A stretch of 64,000 nucleotides of DNA, taken from positions 19,088,690 to 19,152,689 of the forward strand of contig NC_084601.1 in NCBI RefSeq assembly GCF_033807715.1, given 5' to 3'. The stretch comes from Cololabis saira (Eukaryota; Chordata; Actinopteri; Beloniformes; Belonidae). The position numbers and the translations under genes were made by a program. This document shows positions 1 through 12,300 of the stretch, one piece after another. Each line of letters begins with the position of its first letter. Position 1 is the first letter of the stretch. A model generated the notes under the pieces. The model saw nothing but the letters and a program-made list of their open reading frames with translations, had not been told where the DNA came from and did not search any database.

Positions 1-91
1 GTGTGTGTGTGGTTATGTTTTTGTGATGTTTTTTTTAGGACATGCATAAAGTGTGGTTATTTTATTACTTATTATATATATTATATTATTA

Positions 92-803
92 TCAGCACCT
101 CCAAAACCGAGGCCATGGTTCTCCACCGGGAAAGGGTGGCATGCCTTCTCCGGGTGGGTGGAGAAGTCCTGCCTCAGGTGGAGGAGTTCAAGTATCTCTG
201 GGTCTTGTTCACGAGTGAGGGAACAATGGAGCGGGAGATTGACAGACGGATCGGTGCAGCGTCCGCAGTAATGCAGTCGGTGTACCGGACCGTCGTGGTG
301 AAGGAGCTGAGTCGAAAGGCAAAGCTCTCGATTTACCGGTCAATCTACGCACCTACCCTCACCTATGGTCATGAACTTTGGGTAGTGACCGAAAGGACAA
401 GATCGCGGATACAAGCGGCCGAGATGAGTTTCCTCCTGGCTGGACGCTCCCTTAGAGATAGGGTGAGGAGTTCGGTCACCCGGGAGGAGCTCGGAGTCGA
501 GCCGCTACTCCTTCACATTGAGAGGAGTCAGCTGAGGTGGCTTGGGCATCTGTACCGGATCCTCCTGGACGCCTCCCTAGGGAGGTGTTCCAGGCATGTC
601 CCACCGGGAGGAGACCCCGGGGAAGACCCAGGACACGCTGGAGAGACTATGTCTCTCGGCTGGCCTGGGAACGCCTCGGACTCCCCTCGGAAGAGCTGGA
701 GGAAGTTTCTGGGGTGAAGGAAGTCTGGCCATCTCTGTTGAGGCTGCTGCCCCCGCGACCCGGGAACGGATAAGCGGTGGACAATGGATGGATGGATGGA
801 TAC
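92..803 (+). mobile_element. RTE-clade (Rex3-like) LINE, 5'-truncated 3' end
   Basis: The plus strand reads as the C-terminal part of a fish RTE-type reverse transcriptase. Motifs include EEFKYLWVLFTSEG, REIDRRIGAASAVMQSVYR, KLSIYRSIYAPTLTYGHE and QLRWLGHL, followed by a frameshift into a second frame containing GRRPRGRPRTRWRDYVSRLA and LLRLLPPRPG. The element ends in a short (GGAT)n tail at about 784-803, as expected for Rex3/RTE 3' ends. The upstream endonuclease and most of the RT are absent, so this is a dead 5'-truncated copy. It sits within what should be the first coding intron of txnl4a. The clade call rests on recall of the family; the exact subfamily is uncertain. Confidence 0.8.
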
Positions 804-1031
804 ATATATATATATTATTATACTTATTATATATCATTGATTTTATTTGAGAGCACGTCATATCTACTCTCAAACATGGATATGTTTTTTATTATTATGT
901 TTTGTACTGTTAATAATGTTGGATATACATGCTTTTGAATGTTTGTGGAGGTGTAACGTCTAGTTTTGTTGAGAATAAATTTGGTACCCCCAGTCTCTGC
1001 TGGTGCAGACCAGAGTGTTTTCCTGCTCTAC

Positions 1032-1184
1032 CTTCTCCGCGATGCTGTACAGAACCTCGTCCATCTTCATGCAGGTGGGGTCCCAGTCGTGTCCGAAGCG
1101 GATGACCAGGACCCGGTCCTCCTCGGACAGGATGGCCTGGTCCACCTGCCAGCCGTTGTGGAGGTGAGGCAGCATGTACGACAT
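1032..1184 (-). CDS. txnl4a: txnl4a, first coding exon (thioredoxin-like 4A, Dim1), partial gene
   Basis: Read on the minus strand from an ATG at 1184, the exon encodes MSYMLPHLHNGWQVDQAILS, then EEDRVLVIRFGHDWDPTCMK and MDEVLYSIAEK (51 aa). This is nearly identical to the N-terminus of vertebrate TXNL4A/DIM1 as I recall it, a U5 snRNP / U4-U6.U5 tri-snRNP component needed for pre-mRNA splicing in the nucleus; the whole protein is 142 aa. The exon ends GAGAAG followed by a gtagag donor at 1031. A 3' splice site (ctgttttcag) at 1211-1220 opens the exon at 1210, leaving 26 nt of 5' UTR. The remaining exons must lie left of the window. The intact reading frame and intact splice sites argue against a pseudogene. 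Confidence 0.93.
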
Positions 1185-1390
1185 CCTGGCACTAAGTTGT
1201 TGATCCCACCCTGAAAACAGACACGGTTGGTAGTGATCAGACCTGAAGCAGCAGCAGCAACACACGGTGGATAGTCGTGTGATCACCAGGTTATATTTGT
1301 TTATATCAGCTCAGGTCTATAAATAATGAAGCCTAGAAGAAAGAAATCCAGTCAAAATGTAAAAGCACTTACCTTTAAATTAAAAAACTG

Positions 1391-1600
1391 GTTATAATGT
1401 GGTCAAATAAACGCTTTGAGGGTCGATAAATAAACTCCCGCAACACAAACGTTCATCTGTTCTTCTTCTCCTCCTTCTCCTTGTTCTTCTTCTTCTTCTT
1501 CGCTGTTGGCGGCTGACGAACACAACAGAGAGTTTGCGCATTATCGCCACCAACTGGTTGGTCACGTGTACATACAACACGCCGACGTGACCATCTTTTC
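1391..1600 (-). promoter_or_regulatory. Probable txnl4a 5' UTR exon / promoter region
   Basis: The region upstream of the txnl4a coding exon contains a GC-richer patch with a CACGTG box (1564-1569) and a purine tract on the minus strand (GAA/AAG repeats, about 1458-1500). The acceptor just before the first coding exon implies a separate non-coding first exon further right; this is the most likely place. No exact exon boundary can be fixed from sequence alone. Confidence 0.3.
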
Positions 1601-1799
1601 TTTCCCTTTTCCTTTCTTTTTCCCCCAGTACATCCGATTTCACTTTCCTGTGAATTATAATACAGAACCACGATCATTTCCTTTCCCTGTTTCAATTGCT
1701 TTTGGTGTCTCTCTTTTAGTTTTTGCTTGATGATGCTCTTGATTTCTGTCCTGGTGATAACTACTAAATCAGCATTTGCACTTCTTTAATTTGCCACTT

Positions 1800-3750
1800 T
1801 ATCTGCTATATTTCATGTTTCATTTCTGCCATAAACACACAATGTGAACCGTGTAGATTTTTAGTTGTATTTACACCAGGATGTCTTAATGATTGTTTTG
1901 TAAATAGGCCAATAATGGGATGTAGTCCCAACAGATGATTGATCTTAAACAGGAATCCTTTTGTGCTGCTACCAATTTTGTCAACATTTCTCATGTACAC
2001 TGATAATTCTTCAGTGATGAGATCCTCATGCTTTTATATAACACTGTCTAATGATAAACAATAAAAAACTTCTACTCTGAGAAATACACACTTTAATGCA
2101 TCTATACATAACTGCAGTACCCTATTTTTTTGAATAGTGTAAAATCTACAGAGGCTTTTATCTGAGCCGTTATTGGCACTGTTTGATTATTGTTTAATTG
2201 AACAATAATAATAATGAATTGAGTAATTAAGGTGTGATATTTCATGTTTTCTAACAGTCTCAGAGATGTTTTTTATCAACACCCCATGACACGTCATTTC
2301 CTCATTCACCTATAACCCCAAATTTATATTTTCATGAAAAGATTTTAATTTAACTACACTGCTAATTTTCCTTATCTTATCAACTAAACGTTTAAGACCT
2401 GATTTATACAACAATTTGTCAACTTTTTCAGTAGCTCCTTACACCACATGGAGTTTAAAATCCTCCTCTTTTTTTTTTTTTTTTACTTGTTGAGATATTG
2501 TCATGAATGCATCATCTATGATGCAAAAATGAGGAGCTTACAGTGCTTCCTTGTGTAGTTTCTTGAACTTTCCCTTTCTAATCTACTTGTGCAAGTCTTT
2601 CCATAAAAAGAGAGAATATTTAGAAAGAGCATTAATATACCTGACCCTCTAATTAACCCAGTTCTAAGAATTCCTCATCTCACATCATATCACAGGATTT
2701 CCTTGTTCTCTAAACATAATTATATTATGTAGTTATGTACTATTATTTTCATCCTCCTCTTTTTAAAGTCTCTATATCAAATCTCTCTCTGATATTTGGC
2801 CATAAATCCTTTAAACCAATGGTGCACTTTGATCTTTTGTTCATCATGTCCTCCATTCTGTTGCAGATGGTAAATGTTCAGCAGGTCTGACATAACTTCC
2901 TGGATTTGTGCCATCTTTTCCTGGTTTTCAAACAGTCGGCTTCTTTCCAACTTCCCCCACTGTTCCTAAACTTTATTATGTTGTTCCAGTAAAATACGTT
3001 TTGATGATTCGCTGAAAAGGTTAATCATTTACAGTGTGATCTTTGCCGGATGGTGATATTTGGTTTTTCTAAAAGCCTGAGCCAGTATGTGGACGGCTGG
3101 TTGTGTTAGCACTATATTGTCTGCTGTTGCTTCATTTCTCCTTTCCCAAATGAATCAATGTTTTCTGAACTTCAACCCCTTGATGCCTGATATATCTCTA
3201 TGAACACATTGGGTAATTGTATTTTTCTTTCTATTTTTAGTATTTTTTAAAATGATATAAATCTTTTTAATTATTGTTTTGATTCTGAATGTGGTGGAGA
3301 GGTCTTAAAATGTATGTATGAAAAATATTCAGTCTTCAAGGAGTTAAATCCCTTTTGATCACATTCACTCTTTATTTTTAAAAATCTTTTTCAAGTCTTT
3401 TCAATGTGTGCCTCCTTTCCAAACACGTCTCCAACTTTACATTTTAAAAACTCCCGAAATTTACTTGCAATTCTTTGTAAAAACAAACAAATTCAAACCC
3501 TGTTATTTCTAATTTTAAAAGCTTTATTTTGAACTTTGACAGCTTTATCCTGTTTATTCTTTCCGACCGTCTACTCCGTCTTGCAGCCTCTGAAATGATA
3601 AAAGAATAAACTTGATCTTCAATAACACTTTGTATGTCTTGATCACTAATGCATCTAATGTTTTTCCACTTAGCTCTACTCAAAGACCGTCTCTCCTGTA
3701 TCAAAATCCTCTTAACCCAGACCACTGTTATTTACCTTTTACTTTTTAAA
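1800..3750 (-). repeat. Unidentified degenerate coding remnant, AT-rich
   Basis: This AT-rich stretch has no intact gene. On the minus strand, broken open segments read like old protein: WERRNEATADNIVLTQPAVH then ILAQAFRKTKYHHPAKITL (about 3035-3150), EKMAQIQEVMSDLLNIYHLQ (about 2860-2920), and RAKWKNIRCISDQDIQSVIE within 3444-3725. Stops and frame changes separate them. Consistent strand and protein-like composition suggest a decayed mobile element or retro-copy. I do not recognise the family. Confidence 0.3.
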
Positions 3751-3954
3751 CAGTGAAACACAAAAAGAAAATAGGGAGAGAGCAAAAAATACCCGTCTTT
3801 GATGTGATTTTATCCATGGTTGAATATTTTTGAACGCTGCCAAAATTCTTTGGTGAGCCAAAAAGAAAATCTTGTTTCACAACTGAGAGAAAAGTATTTT
3901 AGATGTAATGACATTTAAATGGGGGATTCATCTTCTACCTTCATCCTGTCCAGG

Positions 3955-4085
3955 ATCGTGAAAAGCATCACAGGTGTTGTGCGAGAGGCGGCGTCCACCC
4001 TGGACAAGTCTGGGACTTCATCATCTACTATGTGCAAGCATTTGATCTTCATGTACAGTGAAAATAAAGATTCAATTTCATAAGA
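3955..4085 (+). repeat. Possible non-LTR retrotransposon 3' tail
   Basis: A GC-richer island (GTGTTGTGCGAGAGGCGGCG) is followed by GTGAAAATAAAGATTCAATTTC, which resembles the 3' ends of fish L2/CR1-like LINEs (AATAAAG plus a short T-rich tail). There is no target duplication that I can see. Confidence 0.3.
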
Positions 4086-4389
4086 CTCCTCATTTGAAAA
4101 ATGACTATTACTTGAACTTCAGTTACTTGAAATTCTTCCATCATGCAGATCCACTTTGACAAAAACAAAATAAAAAATTGGTCCAATAGTCCCTTATTAG
4201 TATGAGCACGTTAAACCACTTAAAAACGATACATCATCCTTATAAACTGCAAATATTTATTCTCTAACTTATACAATCATAATAAAGACATGAAATGCCC
4301 TGAAAAGCAACAACTGCTGAAACAGCGTCTAGGTACAAAACAAGCAGGGAGCAGCTTGGATGCAGGACAAAACACAAAAAGATAAAACA

Positions 4390-4395
4390 TTTATT
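4390..4395 (-). promoter_or_regulatory. Candidate polyadenylation signal of znrf2
   Basis: AATAAA on the minus strand about 815 nt past the znrf2 stop codon. The 4400-5210 segment is a plausible 3' UTR. Further minus-strand AATAAA-like hexamers occur nearby, so the functional site is not certain. Confidence 0.35.
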
Positions 4396-5210
4396 GATGT
4401 GCAACTCATTACAGTACAAACTGAAAAGAACGACGAAGAATCAGGTTCAAAGGTTATAGGAAAACTTTCCAGTCGTTGACTTAGCAGCACATTATGGCAC
4501 TCCTTAGAAAGAGCATGAATCATCATTAAATAATGTCTTAACCTTTATTTAATTTCACCACTAAACTACACAATCACATTACCGTGGTACTAAATGGCCA
4601 AGTGATTCACACAGTCTGACTATCTTATTGGGTTTAGGACGCATGATTGTTTCACACACAACACAGACAGCCGGTCTGGAATAGGATCTATTCCCCGACT
4701 ACCGTTAAACACTGCAATTATCCCTTAAAGCTGACACAGACTTTGTTTTTGAATTCTGTTTGGCTGCTTTTTTGTATTGCACAACATCAGCCTCCTCACC
4801 AAGTCTCTCAGCAGTCACTTGGCCAAAACCTCCGTCCACCGACCGGGTCAAACGAGTCCTCCGCTGTCAGAACCCCACCCATTTCACAAGAACCGCTTGG
4901 ATCAGACTCCAGGTTGCATCCACCCATTTCAGGCCAACAAGTGGTGTAAGGAACATTCACATGTATTCTGGAGGCAGAAGGAGTCCCCTGGGGTTTTTTT
5001 TTTTTTTCTAAATTCACACCCCGTGGAGAGACATATCCAAAGTCCATTGCTTTTCCGTGAGGCAATACAGAGTGTTTCTTTGCATCTTAATGTCTTACAA
5101 TCCCTGAGGAAAGCTGATGCTCAGCTGGAACAGACAGTGTTGGGATTAGGACGGGGCAGAGAGCCAGCCTCGGTGATTTTCTGCAGACTGAAACCGGACA
5201 TCGGCGGCTC

Positions 5211-5268
5211 CTAGTCCGCCGGATGCTCCGGACACGAGCGATTCACCCCAAACCATTCATCAATGCAC
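5211..5268 (-). CDS. znrf2: znrf2 coding exon 4 (RING C-terminus)
   Basis: Acceptor ctgtttcag precedes GTGCATTGATGAATGG. It encodes CIDEWFGVNRSCPEHPAD and a TAG stop, finishing the RING finger. Confidence 0.93.
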
Positions 5269-6290
5269 CTGAAACAGGAAAAGAAAACACAGATGTTCAG
5301 CATCTTGACGTCAAAGGTAGCAGAGGTATGAACCAAAATGACATTTTATTTCTGGCAAAATGGCTGAAACCTTTGATTAAGGCATTTTTTCCCCATAAGT
5401 CACTAAGCCCAAAGTCCACACCAAAGGGAGTTATTTTCTCCCAGAAGCCTCTAGTCTCCCTGAAACACTAGTGAGCTGGATCAACTGCTGGGCCAGAAAA
5501 CATGACCTGCCTAAAGATAATACAATTAATTTACCAGCACCTCTAAAAAAGGTACATATCAAAATACTGCTTTTGTTGTCTTTCAAAAGCTAACAGCTAA
5601 GATGACATAAGTTACACTCAGCTGTCATCTTTAGAAAGTGCAGATTATACTAATAATCCATATATTTGACTCTTTTAAAGTAAACAAGTACGAGTGAAAA
5701 CGTGTGACAGTTGTTTGACTAAACGAATCAGCAGAGTGAGATGTGTACAAGGGTTTCATAACCTTCATTTCTATTTGTGAATTTAAATTGATCTTAATAC
5801 TGTAGTAAAATAAATATATTAAAGGTCTAGCAATAAAACTGAAAAACTATTAATAGTTCTACAGTCTGGGTAATATCCTTGTTCACTTGCTTCCCACAAG
5901 GTTTGTAAGTAGATATTCATCGTTTTCATGTCTTTATAATACAAATGAAGCAAGCGGAGCATAAAGACTCAAAGCGTGGTAACATTCGTGTTTTGGTTTG
6001 TTTGTATTTAGACTCACAAATAAACTAGAAGGGCACAGTGCCATGGATCTTATCCCGAGGCCCCGTTTCACAAAACATCATCCGAATACACGTGATGAAA
6101 ATGAACAGCTTTTTCTTTCTCAAAACGTTTTATGAAATTTGCTCTGTCAGTTTCCAGTCTCGCAAAGAGACACGTGCTTTTACCAGATGGAGAGCGGAAA
6201 TGATGTGTTTTTGTTTTTTTCCTGTTTTTTTAAAAAAAGAAGAAAAGTTGTTGAAGTATGTGGTTTCAGTTCGTGTTTGTACATGAGTCG

Positions 6291-6325
<35 letters not shown>

Positions 6326-9300
6326 GTGAAATCTCGGCCGTGCCATCAGTCCTGGATGGGCTGGCTGGCTCTACGGGTGGTGGAACAGCTATGCAGGTGA
6401 AGTAGTTGGTGTAGTAGTGTGTTTATACGCCAGCTACATTTATCCTGAACAGTACTTTTTATTGTGTGTACACCATGAAAAGTGCAGTTAATATAACATT
6501 TAAATTGTATTACTGTTTTTTTTACAGACTTGAACATACACATACAATTAAGTGAACAGTACATATAAAATGTATGTGCTAATGTTTTTGTATTATGTAC
6601 TGTAATTGGTTGTACAAAATAATAAATAAAGTAAATAAAGAAGGCACACTACCATCGGCTGTGGCAGAGCTGAACAGATTTTAGTTAATAAAATGATTCC
6701 TCCTGTGTTTGTGGACTAGTAAAAATACAGTCCTCCAACTGAAAGGTCTAAATTAGCTTTAACCAACAATCCAGTTAATGTAAATGTACTAATTCAAACA
6801 ATTTTGTATTTCTTGTACTGAATATAAACTCTGTAAATCATCAATAATCATAAGTATTTTCACCCGGTACATTTGGTATACACTCCAAACTCTCTCCAGC
6901 TTTAATTTTGCTCTTCGAGAGTGTGGTTACCCTTTATGGTAGATACAAAGGCAAGGCAGTCTGGCAATGGTGTCTCCCTGCTCCAGGTCCTCTAAACAGA
7001 TGGCACATTCCCCAGAGTCTCTGGACAGGATGTCCTCTAAGAAAGAGAAAACAGAGAAAATGAGCAAAGAGCTGCCCTGCAAACCAAATGTTTATTTCAC
7101 CGAAAGCCACACAACCATCTGTTTAAGTACCTGTCGTCATCTGAGCCCTGACCAGAACTGGGAAGTGGTGGCCTCCGAATGGAGCGGACAGCTTTTAGTA
7201 TGTTAAGCAAATTGTCTTTAAATAATCACATTATTTATATCAAAATAGGATGCTGCGGTTAAACACAAACTGGCTATAGGATCAGTCTAACATGTTACCA
7301 GGTGACGATTATGCTTAGTGTATTTATTTGCAAAATAATCTACAGCAAGTCATTGTGATTATATCAGAGGGCAAGATGTAACCATAGTTTTTTTTTTTTT
7401 TCCAATGAGAACTTGTGGAAGGATGGACTCAGTTGAACACCATAAGTATTTTGCACGATTTAGGTAAAGGATAAAGGATCCCGTGTAAAGGCTTCAAACA
7501 ACTGCATGCTTTTGATAATAACCCTTTAAAATGTATGTGGAATGTGACATGCATTGGTAAGGTCATCAACACATGCACACTGCGAGTGTATAGATCAAGG
7601 AAGCTGTATGTGGTTGTGTGTGTGAGAGACAGAGTGCATAAGCAGAAAATTGCAACAGCACCGAAAATGAAGGGAAGTCTAATCCTGCATATATACAATT
7701 ATGTTAAAAAAAGCATTTCATTCCTTAGCTTCAAAACTAAGCCACATTGCAGAAGCAATGTCGGAAAAACTAAGTACACACTAACTCTTTCCATAGGAAT
7801 TCAGATTCGGAAAAACTTTATTTATCCCCGAGGGGCAATTGCAAAAATGAATGAAAAGTGTTGGTACAAAATAAATCATATCCAGGTGAATATTGGATTA
7901 TCAGCAAGCGTGACCACTTCCAAACACAAAAAGCTTTCTCTGAGGCATTCATGTGAGTGTAATGAGTTTTAAGTCATACTCCACAGTTAAATGTGCAGTT
8001 CTGCAAGGTTCTGTTTGGACCAATATTTATCACTATAATCCTTCCACTGGTTGATATTATTACACAATGCAGCAAAAAATTAAACTGAGATGACACTCAG
8101 GAAAGCAGATGAAATCAACTACATTACAAGAATAACTTAGAGTTAAAGTTCTGGGTGACATTACTTTCCTTCATAATTCAGACAAGACTGAGGCTGTCAT
8201 AACTGGACCCAATTACCACGAGGAGTTTTTTCGCAATGCCTTCTTTCACCTACCTGACATTCTCAAAAATGTGATGTTTACAAAGTCGTCTATACATTGG
8301 CTTCTTTAAAGATTTTACTTCGCCATTCCTCACAGCCCCTGAAAGCCCTCTAGCTGATCCAAAATGCTGCTGAAAGGAATCCTGATGACAATCAGCAGGA
8401 GACAGAACATTTCTAACTTCTCCTCAGTGGCTCCCTGATGAATCCGCAACAGTTTAAATGCTTCTCTCATATAAAGCCCTTGAGGATCAAGCTCATTATC
8501 TTCAAGAGCTTCTAGTTACATAGTATTTCAACAGAGCACTTTGCTCTCAAACTGCAGACTTATGTCTCCTAGAATTTCCAGAAGCAGAATGGGATTCAGA
8601 GCCATCTTCCAGGTTTTGGTCGAGGAGGTAAACACCTTCTCTACTTTTACAATTAGACTCAAAACTTCCCTTTTGATAAAACTCATAGTTCAGTCTGTTA
8701 TAAGCCACCTACCCTCACTCTGCTGCCTTTACTCTATATGTATGCATATGCCATTATTGTCATTTCTTTTTATATGGCAGCTACCCCCTACCCCATACTT
8801 TCCCCAAAAGTAGGCACATTACAATCATTGAGTTGACTATGAACTCCTCCATATGCTTAAGTATTCCACAGATAACTATTAAACAATTTCTCCAACTGCT
8901 TAAGTGTAGCTAAAAAAGTTTCACAGAACAGGAAAACGATCCCTAGCACACCTGCAAAACCTCCTTCAATTCCCACCTTATCTTGGTGAAGGGGGTTGCT
9001 CGAATGATCCCAAGAGCTATGGTGCTGGGGCTAGCTTCCCCTGGTAGGGTCTCCCAAGACAAATTGATAGTGGTAGACGACCCAGACCAAGAGCAATTCT
9101 AGGCAAACATGGGCAATAAAAATCAAGGAGTCCCATATCCCTTGCTCTGCTGCGGGAAAGGGATATATGACTCCTTGATTTTTATCATGGAGTCACACAC
9201 ACACATAAAACACCCACCCCAGGGGTATATGTGGCCAGGCCTGGGGGAGGGGCTCCTTGGCAGGCACCTGGTGCCAAGGCCTTTACCCATGGGACCTGGC

Positions 9301-12300
9301 TGGGGTCAGTCGGTGTTCACCCTGACATGGTTTTGCACTCTGAGCTGGACCTTATACCACTCTGGACATGGTGAGAGACGTCAGGCTGGAGTGGGCTTAA
9401 ATAACCTCCCCCCTCACAGCCTGTATATTGGGATTTTCCACAGTGGACGAAAGCGTAGTTTGGGGTCTGAGAGTGGGTTTTAACTGTTGTTTGGGTTTAT
9501 GGACCAAACAGTAGTTTGGACTATCTAGCTTTCTTGGAGTCTCCTAAAGCAGTGATTCTTAACCATAGGGCCGCGGCCCACACTTGGGCCGCGGCCCACA
9601 CTTGGGCCGCGAGCGCCATCTAGTGGGCCGCGAAAAAAAATCAGTTTTGTACGTGTGGGCCGCGGGGGCCGCGGGACTGCATAGCAACTCCCGACCAAAT
9701 GAGGAGAAGAAGACTCAGTTAGCTGTACGTGTAATAGTAAGAGAAATGGTGTGTATTTATAGAGAAAATCATTCATTTTGCACAGAGTAGGTTTAGATCC
9801 GCCAGGATCAGGGATCGATTACTTGGGTCTGCGCCCAGAGCGAGCAAGCGCGGCGTGATCATTTATCCTGACGCGTCCCCGCGGCCGGGGAGGTCGGTGC
9901 CGCTCCGTTGTTATTGCTGAAGGATTGTAGATGTAGATGTGTGGGCTGGACTGTTGTTCGGGCTCGCAAAAGCATCGGAAAGTGACACGGCTGCAGCGGC
10001 CAGAGCTGCGGTGCTGGCTCTGCCCGTCGTAGCTGATCAGGCTCGGATGAAATCCGACACGCGCAGTCCTGACAACTTATTAATGTAAATAAAACTTAGT
10101 AAGTTACTTAGTAAGTAAGTAAGCTTGACTCTTACAGAGATGAGAAGCGTAACAGGTGGAAAGTTCAACCCGGAATGGACAGATTCATCCTGGTTCAGTC
10201 TTCCCACTGGGACAAAACCAGTGTCTCATACGTTCAGAGACCGTGGCGTTCAAAGTGCGAAAGTGAAACGCCCATGAAAAAAAACGAAGTTTTTCATCAA
10301 ACATATCCACTCAAGTCTGACCTGAAGTCACAGAAAATAAGCGGACCATCTTACTGTAAAACATGTTTGGGTCCAGATACAGCTGTGAAGCAGCTTTCTC
10401 CACAGTGAACATAATTAAAACTAAATATCGTTCCAGGTTCACCAATGAGCACCTTCACATGTGCATGAGAACCTGACACCATCCAGCCCAGATTTAAAGT
10501 CCTGACAGGAGAAATTAGAGCTCAGTTTTCTCACTGAACAACAGAAAGTGGGGGCATAAGATTAAGGGGAAAAAAGAAAAACTGCAAAACGGTTCAATTA
10601 TTAAGATGTGTTTATATTCATTTATTATAAAAATGTGTTGAGACAATTAACAAAGAAAAGGGGAAATTCAAGCGGCTGGTAGAGAAATAAAATAAGATAG
10701 CATTTGAAAAATAAAATAAAATCTATTTTATTTTTAAGAGAAAAAAAATATGTGTAATTCAAGTTAAACATGTTATTTGGCAAATATGTACTTTTTTAAT
10801 ATAACAGTCAGATGCAGATGTTGATACAATTATGAGGCTACTTGAATATATATATAGGAGAATTTCTCTAAATGGACCTCTTAAAGTTGAATACCCCTGC
10901 TATACAGTGTTAATATTTAATGGGCCCCGGGCCACTCTGTACTGAAAACATTGGGCCCCAAGATCAGAATGGTTAAGAACCCCTGTCCTAAAGGATTGGA
11001 TTTGCAGCCATATTTTCTGGAAACTTAGTGAAAAGAGGAGAGCTGAGATCGCACTGATCACCATCTGGTAGTGAGTTGGATCAGATGGCAGAGAAAGATG
11101 CCTGGACAGACCTTGCAGACCCAAATGTATAGTGAGGGTTTGCTGGGAACATCTGGCAGAAGAACCTGTCAAAAACATCCTCAACCCCCACCTATAACAG
11201 AGCCATGTTTTGAGAGAGGTTGGGGACTCTGAGTCTGAATAGGCCTTGTTCAAGGTCTCCACTGTTGAGGCAGCTCAATGGTAGTGTGGGTGCAAGGGTG
11301 TTGAGGCCTGCCATGGTGATAATCACTACACCTGTTAGTGGACACACCAGGCGAGGGAGGCCATCAAGCTGAAGGAGTCCAACTCCAAAAGGCAACTGAC
11401 AGGCCAAGTGACTGCTGAGGCAATAACTTGGGTAGGAGACGTTAGAAGAGGCCATGATTCCAAGAAGATTCTCGCAAACCCTCAGGTGGCTCCAACCAGG
11501 GAAAGCAGTACTTCACCAACACTGCATACATGTTGGGGTAGTATGCTATACCCCTACTGGGGATGTAACCGGAGGGTGAAATTAATACTTTGAGGAACTT
11601 CTTAATCCCACCAACACATCCTCCTGACTGAGGCTGACTGTGTGGACTCTGGGACGGCCTTACAAACAGCTTAAAACGAGTTTCCTCCACAGGGTGGCTG
11701 GACTCTCCCTTAATGGTGAACCTGCGGAAGGATCATTACTGGTTTGGGCCCTGGATGCCTTGGGATGTGTTTTGGACATGTTCAACCAGGACGAAGCACC
11801 GAGGCTGTCCCAGGACATCCTGGAGAGATTATATCTCTCGGGTAGCATAGGACCATAGGACACCTTAGCAGCTCCATGAAAGAGCTGGAGGAGGTGGCCA
11901 GGGAGAGGGAGGTCTTGGCCTCACTGCTTAGGCTATTAGCCCAGTGACCCAAATTTGGGTAAATGAAAGTTAGAAGGATGGATGTTGCAATGGCCCAGTC
12001 AAAGTCCAGTTGTCAGACCCGTGCATAGACAAAAGCCTGAAAAACTCTATAAACTGAAGCAATGTTGTAAAAAGGGATGCTGCAAAATTCTTCCACCCCA
12101 TTGTGAGACTGATAACATCAGACTTGCTACTAAAACCTAGTTCTACAAGGTACTGAACACATTTATAAATAAATAATGTCCCATCAATGTATAGCTATTG
12201 TGTTGTTGGGGTACTATTTTTGAAAATAAAGAATTAAGAGAGGCCATACTTTGTATTAACTTTATTAAATCCTCAAACGTAGCAAATCTTTAGCTCATAG

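Larger units (their letters stand above)
8960..11995 (+). mobile_element. RTE-clade LINE, near full-span but decayed, interrupted by a hAT
   Basis: The 5' part (8985-9540) carries the characteristic fish RTE leader (CCCTGGTAGGGTCTCCCAAG-like, then CAGGCCTGGGGGAGGGGCTC) and an endonuclease remnant (SGHGERRQAGVGLNNLPPHS, YIGIFHSGRKRSLGSESGF). A hAT element splits it at 9550-10985. The body continues from 10994, including a segment like the REAIKLKE linker at about 11350, RT fragments, VAGLSLNG (about 11693), and the 3' end SSMKELEEVAREREVLASLL in broken frames (11875-11935). It ends in GGATGGATG at about 11985. It is the same family as 92-803. There are numerous stops and an internal deletion near 11715. 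Confidence 0.75.

Noticed and set aside
11715..11738. An rRNA gene
   Set aside because: Only 24 nt match 18S and they sit inside a LINE; no further rRNA sequence flanks them.
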